Assembly: GCF_038900095.1 (NCBI RefSeq)
Contig: NZ_JBBMQQ010000012.1
Span: 47,210-111,209, forward strand
Source: Hoeflea sp038900095
Lineage (GTDB): Bacteria > Pseudomonadota > Alphaproteobacteria > Rhizobiales > Rhizobiaceae
Reading direction: 5' to 3'
DNA length: 64,000 nucleotides
A model generated the notes under the pieces. The model was not told the origin of the DNA and did not search any database. It saw only the letters and a list, made by a program, of their open reading frames with translations. Shown here piece by piece: positions 57,208 through 64,000 of the stretch. Position 1 is the stretch's first letter; each line of letters opens with the position of its first letter. A program made the translations under genes and the position numbers.

Positions 57208-58509
57208 ATGGATCGCCTTGAAATAGGATTGTTCGGCGTTGTCGTGATGCTTGTGGCCATTTTGCTGCGGGTACCGATCGCAGTTGCCATGGGGCTCACC
57301 TCCTTTGGCGGGATCTGGTTGATGATGGGGCAGATGCCCGCCATCGGGATCGCCAAGGCAATTCCCTACCAAATGATCGGCGACTGGAATCTCTCGGCCG
57401 TGCCCATGTTTCTGCTGATGGGTTATCTCGCTTCGGGCGCCGGGCTGACAAAGGGTTTGTTCAACGCTGCCCGGGTGTTCCTGAACCGCGTGCCTGGCGG
57501 GCTCGCCATCGCGTCGGTCGCCTCTTCGGCCCTGTTCGCATCGGCGAGCGGTTCGAGCGTTGCCACTGCGGCTGCTTTTTCCCGCATCGCAATTCCCGAA
57601 ATGTTGAAAGCGGGTTACGCGCCGTCTCTGGCAACGGGTTCGGTGGCTGCGGCGGGCACGCTGGGGTCACTCATCCCGCCAAGCGTTCTGCTGATCATTT
57701 ACGGGCTGATGATGAATGTCTCCATCGCAACCCTGTTCCTGGCGGCAGTTGTCCCCGGCATTCTGTCGGGCGTGGTCTTTGCCGCGATGATCGCGATCCG
57801 CTGCATGATCAAACCTGATTTGGCGCCGCGACTGAACGAGCACTCCAACTGGCGCGAAAAGCTGGTCCTGGTCCGCGAGACCTGGCCGCTTCCGCTGCTG
57901 ATCGCCGGAGTGTTGGGGGGGATCTTTTCCGGCATTTTCACAGCCACCGAAGCCGGCGCGGTCGGCGCTTTCCTGGCCGGTTTCATTGCGCTTTCGCGTG
58001 GCTCGCTGAACATCGAGATGATGCGCCGAGCGCTGATCGACACGGCGATGAGCACCGCGGCAATCTTCATCATCGTGGTCGCGGCGGCGCTGTTTGCCAG
58101 GTTCATCGCGCTGTCATCGCTGCCGGTCTGGGTTACAGGTCAGTTTGCCGGACTCGACACGGTCTGGGTCATTATCCTGATCTGCCTGTTGTATCTTGTC
58201 CTCGGCTGCTTTCTGGAAAGCATATCCATCATCCTGCTGACCGTGCCTGTACTTGCGCCGCTCCTTCATGATCTGGACATCAACCTGATCTGGTTTGGCG
58301 TTCTGGCCGTCAAGCTGCTGGAAACAGGGCTGATCACGCCGCCTGTCGGCATGAATGTCTACGTCATCAAGTCGAGCCTCGGGAACACTGTCTCTCTGGG
58401 AACGATCTTTGCCGGCGTCTCCTGGTTCATTGTGGCGGACTTTTTCACAATCACACTGCTTGTCGCCTTTCCATTCATCACGCTCTGGTTGCCCGGATTG
58501 ACCGGCTAG
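57208..58509 (+). CDS. dctM: TRAP transporter large permease (DctM type)
   Basis: The 433-residue carrier subunit with about 12 helices. VPIAVAMGLTSFGGIWLM near the N terminus, ASSALFASASGSSVATAAAFSRIAIPEM and GTLGSLIPPSVLLIIYGLM are diagnostic. The C-terminal repeat has ETGLITPPVGMNVYVIKS. Twelve bases after the small permease. Confidence 0.95.
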   Translation: MDRLEIGLFGVVVMLVAILLRVPIAVAMGLTSFGGIWLMMGQMPAIGIAKAIPYQMIGDWNLSAVPMFLLMGYLASGAGLTKGLFNAARVFLNRVPGGLAIASVASSALFASASGSSVATAAAFSRIAIPEMLKAGYAPSLATGSVAAAGTLGSLIPPSVLLIIYGLMMNVSIATLFLAAVVPGILSGVVFAAMIAIRCMIKPDLAPRLNEHSNWREKLVLVRETWPLPLLIAGVLGGIFSGIFTATEAGAVGAFLAGFIALSRGSLNIEMMRRALIDTAMSTAAIFIIVVAAALFARFIALSSLPVWVTGQFAGLDTVWVIILICLLYLVLGCFLESISIILLTVPVLAPLLHDLDINLIWFGVLAVKLLETGLITPPVGMNVYVIKSSLGNTVSLGTIFAGVSWFIVADFFTITLLVAFPFITLWLPGLTG

Positions 58510-58566
58510 GCGCGCAGTTTCAATCAATACCGCGGGGTGGTCTCGCGGCCTACGGAGGAGGAATCC

Positions 58567-59685
58567 ATGAAACGTCTAACAATTCCCGCGCTTGCCCTGT
58601 CAGGGCTCATCGCCGCGCCTGCCATGGCAGACAACTTTATCGCCACCAACTGGCTCGCGCCGGTGCACATTCTCAACGAACAGCCATATCAGCGCCTGGC
58701 CGAGGATATCGCCAAGGACAAGGCTGCAAATATCACGTTCGAGGTCTACTCGAGCGGTTCACTGGTGCCGGCCAAAGCCACGATGCAGGGCATCCGCGAT
58801 AACGTCGCCCAGCTGGGCGTGGTTTACCCGGGCTATACACCGTCCGAACTGCCCGTGAACAATGTGCTGAACGATCTGGTTTTCACATCGGATGACGCGC
58901 TGGCGTCGGCCCTGGCCTATACCGAAATCGGCGTGACGAACGACCGGGTTCAGGGCGAATGGCGCAAGAACGGCGGCATCTTCCTCGGAGGGTATTCGAC
59001 ACCTGTCTACTACTTCATCTGCATGGATCCGATCCGCACGCCTGACGATGCCAAGGGCAAGAAAATCCGCACCGCCGGCGGCGCACAAACCAACTGGGTC
59101 GAAAGCCTGGGCGGCGTTCCCGTGTCAGTGCCGATCGGGGATGTGTATTCCGGTCTTAGCCGCGGGTCTCTCGATTGCACGATGTCCGATCCCACCAACC
59201 TCGACAAGGGCAACAAGTTCTGGGAAGTCGCCAAGAGCGTTACCACCTTGCCGATGGGCGTGGTCATGGGGGCTACCTATGTGGTCAACCCCGAATTCTG
59301 GAACGGCTTGAGCGGCGAGCAGCACACGGCTCTGCTTGATCATCTGGCACTCGGCCTGGCACGGACGCAGATAACCTATGCTGCTGACGTGGCTGCAGCA
59401 ATGGAGGGGTCGCGCGAGCGCGGTCTTGAAATCATCGAGCCCGACGCAGCCTTGACCGACGCATTGGCATCCTTCCAGTCAAACTTTGTTTCGGATCTGC
59501 CTGCGAAATCCGTTGCAGATCGCGGGATCGACGATCCAGCAGCGCTGATCGACGCATTCCTTGCAAGTCAGAAGGCATGGAAACAGCGGCTGGCCGGGAT
59601 CGACCGCGAAGATCCCGAAGCGGTTGCAAAGCTGATCCGGGACGAAGTCTACGGCAAGCTCGATCTGGAAAGCTTCGGCAAGTGA
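58567..59685 (+). CDS. dctP: TRAP transporter substrate-binding protein (DctP type)
   Basis: A 372-residue periplasmic binding protein with signal peptide KRLTIPALALSGLIAAPAMA. GGAGGAGGAATCC precedes ATG 58567. The conserved ligand Arg is expected in KGKKIRTAGGAQTNWVESLGG; the region before it, YSTPVYYFICMDPIRTPDDAKG, fits the family. The ligand is probably an organic acid; identity unknown. A strong stem-loop follows. Confidence 0.92.
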   Translation: MKRLTIPALALSGLIAAPAMADNFIATNWLAPVHILNEQPYQRLAEDIAKDKAANITFEVYSSGSLVPAKATMQGIRDNVAQLGVVYPGYTPSELPVNNVLNDLVFTSDDALASALAYTEIGVTNDRVQGEWRKNGGIFLGGYSTPVYYFICMDPIRTPDDAKGKKIRTAGGAQTNWVESLGGVPVSVPIGDVYSGLSRGSLDCTMSDPTNLDKGNKFWEVAKSVTTLPMGVVMGATYVVNPEFWNGLSGEQHTALLDHLALGLARTQITYAADVAAAMEGSRERGLEIIEPDAALTDALASFQSNFVSDLPAKSVADRGIDDPAALIDAFLASQKAWKQRLAGIDREDPEAVAKLIRDEVYGKLDLESFGK

Positions 59686-59691
59686 TCTGTC

Positions 59692-59720
59692 GCAGGGGCC
59701 CGCACAGGGCCCCTGCTTCC
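59692..59720 (+). terminator. Stem-loop after dctP (leaky terminator or mRNA stabiliser)
   Basis: A perfect 10-base-pair stem GCAGGGGCCC (59692-59701) / GGGCCCCTGC (59707-59716) with loop GCACA, followed by TTCC. It lies in the 56-base gap between the binding-protein gene and the next SDR and matches the stems after ugpB and tctC in size, loop length and GGCC core. Confidence 0.7.
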
Positions 59721-59741
59721 TACCGACAAGGCGGAAAATCA

Positions 59742-60476
59742 ATGGGACAGGCACAGACATCAATTGTCACGGGCGGCGGTGCCGGTATCGGCCGCTCGAT
59801 CGCGCTGCAATTGGCACAGACCGGGGACAATTTGATTGTTGCCGATCTGAATGCGGCCAGTGCAAAGGAAACCGTCGCACTGATCGAACAGGCGGGCGGG
59901 CGCGGGCGAAGCGCCGTTTTGAACGTGACGGATATGGCGGCGGTTGACGATCTGATTGGCAGCGCCGGCGAATTGCGCTGCCTTGTCAACAATGCCGGCA
60001 TCTTCAACGTCAAGCCATTCGACACACTCACCGCCGACGATTTCCGCAGCATGTACGAAATCAACCTGGTCGCCATGTTCGGGCTGTCCCAGCGCGCTGC
60101 GCGGGTGATGCCTCGTGGTGGCGCCATCGTGAACATCGCCTCGCGCGCAATGCTGGGCGCAGCACAATACATTCACTACGCCACCTCAAAGGCGGCAGTG
60201 GGCGGATTCACACGATCCCTCGCCCTTGAACTGGCTCCCAGGGGCATCAGGGTCAATGCCGTAGCTCCCGGCGTGATCGAAACGGACATGCTGCGCGCCC
60301 GTTCGGACACCAATCTCGATGCTTTACGGGCAATGCAGCCAGGCGGCGAACTGGGCTCACCCGATGACATCGCTGCGGCGGTACAGTTTCTCGCCTCACC
60401 GCAAGCACGGTTCATAACCGGACAGATTTTGCTGGTCGACGGCGGACGCTCTCTTGGTGGTTCACTGGGTATCTGA
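59742..60476 (+). CDS. Short-chain dehydrogenase/reductase (SDR)
   Basis: A 244-residue classical SDR. The ATG 59742 has AAGGCGG upstream. SIVTGGGAGIGRSIALQLA binds cofactor, and the Asp in LIVADLNAA indicates NAD(H). The catalytic Ser is in VNIASRAMLGAAQ and the Tyr-Lys pair in HYATSKAAVGG. Second of three SDRs in the operon, paralogous but clearly diverged from the others. Confidence 0.92.
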   Translation: MGQAQTSIVTGGGAGIGRSIALQLAQTGDNLIVADLNAASAKETVALIEQAGGRGRSAVLNVTDMAAVDDLIGSAGELRCLVNNAGIFNVKPFDTLTADDFRSMYEINLVAMFGLSQRAARVMPRGGAIVNIASRAMLGAAQYIHYATSKAAVGGFTRSLALELAPRGIRVNAVAPGVIETDMLRARSDTNLDALRAMQPGGELGSPDDIAAAVQFLASPQARFITGQILLVDGGRSLGGSLGI

Positions 60477-60487
60477 GGACAATAATC

Positions 60488-61246
60488 ATGAGTTTCGACA
60501 ACAAGATAGCGGTGATTACAGGTGCTGCGGCTGGAATCGGTCGCGCAACAGCAGACCTGTTTGCTGCTCGTGGTGCGCGTGTCATCGCCGTGGACAGGGA
60601 TGCTGACGGTCTTGAAGCACTTGCAGATTCCGGAATGGTGACGCTTTGCGCAGACATGATCGACAGCGATCTGCCCGAAGCCGTGGCCGGCAAAATTGCC
60701 GCCATGGGCGGGCCTCTGGCCATTCTGGTCAACAATGCAGGCATCGGCGGCGGCGGCCGGATGGATCAGACCAGCGATGACGACGTTCGGCGACACTTCG
60801 AGGTCAATGTCCTCGGCCTGTTCCGGCTGGCGCGCTTCGCGGTCGGCCAGATGCAGGCTGCCGGCGGCGGGTCCATTGTCAATGTCGCGTCCATCTATGC
60901 CGAGATCGGCGCCACCGGATCTGCAGGATACTCGGCATCCAAAGGCGCAGTCGCAGCGCTGACGCGTCAGATGGCAACGGACTATGGCCACGATGGCATC
61001 CGGGTCAACGCTGTCGCCCCCGGCTTGATCGAAACACCGCTCACCCGGGAGCGTATTCGCAATGAACCATGGCGTCACAAGATTTTTGTTGAACAAAGCC
61101 CGCTGCAAAGGGTTGGACAACCGAACGACGTTGCTCGCGCCATCGCCTTTCTGGCCAGCGACGAGGCGGCTTTCGTTTCGGGCGAGATCTTGCGTGTCGA
61201 CGGCGGCTGGGCCATGGGGCGGTACCCGCGGGAGGTTCAGCAATGA
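60488..61246 (+). CDS. Short-chain dehydrogenase/reductase (SDR)
   Basis: A 252-residue classical SDR with IAVITGAAAGIGRATADLFA, Asp in IAVDRDADG, NNAGIGGGGRMDQ, Ser in VNVASIYAEIGA and Tyr-Lys in GYSASKGAVAAL. It is 11 bases after the previous SDR and overlaps the next flavoprotein gene by ATGA. A neighbouring pair of SDRs may act on two hydroxyls or on opposite stereoisomers. Confidence 0.92.
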   Translation: MSFDNKIAVITGAAAGIGRATADLFAARGARVIAVDRDADGLEALADSGMVTLCADMIDSDLPEAVAGKIAAMGGPLAILVNNAGIGGGGRMDQTSDDDVRRHFEVNVLGLFRLARFAVGQMQAAGGGSIVNVASIYAEIGATGSAGYSASKGAVAALTRQMATDYGHDGIRVNAVAPGLIETPLTRERIRNEPWRHKIFVEQSPLQRVGQPNDVARAIAFLASDEAAFVSGEILRVDGGWAMGRYPREVQQ

Positions 61247-62940
61247 GCCAGGCGGCAAAACCGGCAGATGCTTATGACCTGATCGTGGTCGGATCCGGCG
61301 CAGCAGGCATGGCAGCGGCGCTGACTGCGAAGATCGGCGGACTCGACGTAGCCATTTTCGAAAAGGACAGCTGCTTTGGCGGTTCGACCGCCGTTTCGGG
61401 TGGGGCCATCTGGATCCCCAACAACCCGCTGATGCGCGCCGCCGGCATGGAAGATGATGCTGACGCGGCATATGAATATCTTTCGGGCGAAGTCGGTAAC
61501 CTGATCGACACCGATCTGGTGCACGCGTTCATAGATGCCGGCCCCGAGATGGTGACTTTCTTCCAGGAACACACCGAACTGCAATTTGAATACCGCGCCT
61601 TTTCTCCGGATTACCACCCCGACCGGCCGGGCGCGGCGATGGGTGGACGCGTGCTTGATGCACAGACCTTTGATGGGCGCAGACTGGGGAAAGAGTTTGC
61701 ACGGCTTAAGCCGCCGATCAACGATTTCACGCTATTCGGCGGCATGATGCTGAACCGGTTTGATATCGGCCACTTCATGAACATGACGCGAAAACCCGCT
61801 TCGGCATGGCATGCCACCAAGCTTTTGGCCCGTCAGGCGCGTGATCGCTTAAGCTACTCCCGGGGCACCCGCCTGACGCTCGGGCAGGCCGTGGCCGGAC
61901 GGATGGCCCTGTCTGCTTTGCAACGGGGCATTCCGATCTTCACCGACATGGCGCTTGAGCGGCTTCTCACCGATGGCGACCGGGTGACCGGGATCGAAAC
62001 CCGGGACAGCACCCGGGTCTCCGCCCGGCACGGGGTTGTGCTGGCCACCGGCGGCTTTCCTGCGAATGCGCAATTGCGCAAGGTAGTCATGCCGCATGTC
62101 GCACACGGTGCGCCGCATTATTCGATGTCGCCCAAACCGGCAACCGGACAGGCGATCACGGCAGCACAAGAGATCGGCGCGCACTTCGTCACAACCAACC
62201 GGAATGCCGGTTTCTGGGCGCCGGTATCGCTGATCCCGGAAGCGGGAGGCGGCAGCAGGCCCTTCCCGCATCTGTTCCTCGACCGGGCCAAGCCGGGCGT
62301 CATCGCGGTTTCCCCGCAAGGAAAGCGCTTCGTCAACGAGGCCGTGTCCTATCACGATTTCGTCTCCGGCATGAATGGTGCGGGGCTGTCCGAAGCCTGG
62401 CTGATTTGCGATCATCGCGCGCTCAGGCGCTATGGTCTGGGCCCGGTGCGCCCTGCCCCCGCCCCCTACCGGCATCACCTGCAGTCAGGTTATCTGAAAA
62501 AGGCCGACACACCCGAAGCGCTTGCAGCCCTCATCGGCGTGCCGGAACAGGCGCTGAGCAGCACGATCAAACTTTTCAATATCGATGCAGCCCGGGGCAA
62601 GGACCACGAGTTCGGAAAGGGGTCGACAGCCTATCAGACCTATCTCGGAGATGCCGACAACCGGACGAATCCCTGCCTGCGTCCACTTGACAAGGCGCCC
62701 TATTATGCCGTGCGGGTACACCCCGGCGACATAGGCACATCCATGGGATTGGCGGTGGACAGCCATGCGCGGGTGTTGCGCGAAGACCGGTCGGTGATAC
62801 CGGGACTTTACGCCTGCGGCAACGACATGAACTCGATCATGGCCGGCACCTATCCCGGCGCCGGGATCACGTTGGGACCGGCACTTACCTTTGGCTATAT
62901 CGTTGGGCGCCATGCGGCGGGGGGCAACAAATCGCCATAG
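61243..62940 (+). CDS. FAD-dependent fumarate-reductase/3-ketosteroid-dehydrogenase-like flavoprotein
   Basis: A 565-residue flavoenzyme. LIVVGSGAAGMAAALTAKIGG binds FAD, FGGSTAVSGGAIWIPNNPLM is the region where this family (KSTD, fumarate reductase, tricarballylate dehydrogenase) is most alike, and CGNDMNSIMAGTYPGAGITLGPAL closes the FAD domain. It has no signal peptide or haem motif, so it is cytoplasmic. By family it would add or remove hydrogen across a C=C next to a carbonyl or carboxyl. Last gene of the operon. Confidence 0.88.
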   Translation: MSQAAKPADAYDLIVVGSGAAGMAAALTAKIGGLDVAIFEKDSCFGGSTAVSGGAIWIPNNPLMRAAGMEDDADAAYEYLSGEVGNLIDTDLVHAFIDAGPEMVTFFQEHTELQFEYRAFSPDYHPDRPGAAMGGRVLDAQTFDGRRLGKEFARLKPPINDFTLFGGMMLNRFDIGHFMNMTRKPASAWHATKLLARQARDRLSYSRGTRLTLGQAVAGRMALSALQRGIPIFTDMALERLLTDGDRVTGIETRDSTRVSARHGVVLATGGFPANAQLRKVVMPHVAHGAPHYSMSPKPATGQAITAAQEIGAHFVTTNRNAGFWAPVSLIPEAGGGSRPFPHLFLDRAKPGVIAVSPQGKRFVNEAVSYHDFVSGMNGAGLSEAWLICDHRALRRYGLGPVRPAPAPYRHHLQSGYLKKADTPEALAALIGVPEQALSSTIKLFNIDAARGKDHEFGKGSTAYQTYLGDADNRTNPCLRPLDKAPYYAVRVHPGDIGTSMGLAVDSHARVLREDRSVIPGLYACGNDMNSIMAGTYPGAGITLGPALTFGYIVGRHAAGGNKSP

Positions 62941-63021
62941 ATGAAACATCGAAACAAGCAAGGACGATGGGATGCTGGATTCTAGAACACCTGTGAATCC
63001 GCCCCCCAACCCAGGACCTAT

Positions 63022-63456
63022 TCACAAACGCTCCAGGCTCCGGATTGCGCCGGCAATGAGGGATGCCGTCACCGGACGCTCGAAGTTGCTGATATAGGGC
63101 GAGCTGTCGAAGGTGACGCCGGCAATCGTCTCGGCATCCTGATCCGTCCCGCCAAATTCCGACAAACGCCGCGGCAACCCAGGCTCGGAAAGCAGCCGGG
63201 AAAACCTTTCCCGTTCAGCATCGGCATCGGGCGTCATTGCCAGTTGTACCAGCGTTCCAAACCCGACCTGCCCGCCATGGAGAAAGGGCTGCATGGCGGG
63301 AATCACGGAAAACCCGCGGGTCATGGAGTGGGCAATCGACAGCCCGCCGTTCTCGAACGCCAGACCGTAGCGAAGCTGCGGAACCGTGGAATATGCCACA
63401 CTCAAATGGGTATACAGGCTCAACAACCGCCGCCTGCAAGGGCCCATTGGAAGCAC
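63022..63456 (-). pseudogene. C-terminal remnant of an iron-containing alcohol (glycerol) dehydrogenase
   Basis: About 130 residues match only the C-terminal third of the family: FENGGLSIAHSMTRGFSVIP with the first metal His and FLHGGQVGFGTLVQLAM with the second. The N-terminal Rossmann domain, about 240 residues, is missing, and the sequence upstream (toward 63745) has no trace of it. Frame likeness fades near 63390. The gene therefore seems to have been cut by a deletion or insertion whose boundary lies at about 63400-63460. Confidence 0.75.
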
Positions 63457-63745
63457 CCCTCCATCAACAAAGGCCGAAGCGGGACAACTATGCGACTCAG
63501 GAAACTGAAGTCATGGCGGCGCAACTTAAACCAAACGGTTTCCGGTAAATCCTGGGCGGTTCAAGCATATACTTCCCAAAAATCCTCGACAAAATCGCCT
63601 ACAGTCTCAATAATCGGCGCCGAACACTGCTTGGTTTCAGATCACCTCTCGAAGTCTAGCAAACTGAAAACTCAACCCAGTCGGTTGCAATTTAAACTTG
63701 GAACCACTGAGTGTGGCTTAATTTCTCCAGTATTAGGTTTGTCAG

Positions 63746-63967
63746 ATGGCTCGCCAAGACAAGTATGCAGCGTTTGTAAGTTACCGTCACCTTCACCACG
63801 ACCGAAAATGGGCAAAGTGGATTCAACAGGAGCTGGAAACTTTCAAAACGCCCCGGAGTTTGGTCCGGCAGGGCTATGCGCCGAAAATAGGTAGGCTGTT
63901 TCTTGATGAGACGGAAATCCCCGAGAGGTGGTTCGGATTGTCTGAACAGTTTCGGGCGTCTGCTTAA
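63746..63967 (+). CDS. TIR-domain protein, N-terminal part (short, possibly disrupted)
   Basis: The 73 residues begin ARQDKYAAFVSYRHLHHDRKW, the first strand and loop of a TIR-like domain, then AKWIQQELETFKTPRSLV and IGRLFLDETEIPERW, typical of bacterial TIR proteins that begin this way and continue for several hundred residues. Here TAA at 63965-63967 ends the frame after LSEQFRASA, inside the TIR fold, with only 33 bases left in the window. Either it is a truncated gene, or a frameshift occurs near 63950. Upstream sequence is AT-richer than the rest of the window, pointing to acquisition. Confidence 0.65.
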   Translation: MARQDKYAAFVSYRHLHHDRKWAKWIQQELETFKTPRSLVRQGYAPKIGRLFLDETEIPERWFGLSEQFRASA

Positions 63968-64000
63968 GTGGATTTCCGCCCTGATTATGCTGCCGCCAGG

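Noticed and set aside
53722..64000. Integrated element at tRNA-Arg extending to the right
   Set aside because: No integrase gene and no repeat of the tRNA 3' end was found before 64000. The genes between 54.4 and 62.9 kb have composition like the rest of the window.

Overview
The window reads as chromosome of an alphaproteobacterium of the order Hyphomicrobiales (Rhizobiales), probably near Rhizobiaceae/Phyllobacteriaceae (Hoeflea-like). This placement is inferred from the high G+C, the many ATGA-coupled operons, the rhizobial-type urease cluster, the UgpBAEC importer with a Pho-box-like site and the wealth of solute-binding-protein transporters. Gene density is high and almost every frame has a recognisable family. 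No insertion sequence, CRISPR array or prophage was seen. One tRNA gene, tRNA-Arg(CCG), lies at 53645-53721.

Layout. 1-5.8 kb: patatin-like lipase (cut by the left edge) and xdhABC. 5.8-10.8 kb: GMC oxidoreductase facing a MarR-EmrA-EmrB efflux operon. 10.8-15 kb: ugpBAEC on the minus strand. 15.2-20.3 kb: purine catabolism (puuD, guaD; puuE-uraD-allA-uraH). 20.4-22.4 kb: a split MnmC pair (FAD oxidase and MnmD methyltransferase) diverging from overlapping start codons. 22.4-29 kb: multi-PAS hybrid histidine kinase, MttB-family methyltransferase without an amber codon, and a DMT transporter. 29.3-33.3 kb: the Anbu module (ATP-grasp, alpha-E, transglutaminase, Anbu peptidase). 33.3-40.8 kb: a minus-strand urease cluster ureD-A-B-[2 extra genes]-C-[2 extra genes]-E-F-[membrane protein]-G. 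41-45 kb: small envelope proteins, a mutarotase-like protein, a BaiN/HI0933 flavoprotein and a sugar-nucleotide-type epimerase. 45-48.2 kb: a tripartite tricarboxylate transporter. 48.6-53.1 kb: CHASE-PAS-GGDEF-EAL protein, NYN-LOTUS protein and M15-like peptidase. 53.6-54.4 kb: tRNA-Arg and a degenerate-looking stretch. 54.4-62.9 kb: GST-GntR facing SDR-TRAP-SDR-SDR-flavoprotein. 63-64 kb: remnant of an iron-dependent alcohol dehydrogenase, an AT-richer stretch and the start of a TIR-domain gene.

Together, guaD, xdhABC, puuD, uraH, uraD, puuE, allA and the urease cluster cover purine to ammonia in 40 kb, except for the allantoate-to-ureidoglycolate step, which is not encoded here. The other modules are importers with dedicated regulators (phosphate-linked ugp, TTT, TRAP). 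The least explained parts are the Anbu module, the extra genes inside the urease cluster, the TRAP/SDR/flavoprotein catabolic cluster, a CtrA-box-led hairpin/terminator segment at 17.8 kb that looks like a small RNA gene, and a shared hairpin design after all three four-component solute-binding genes.
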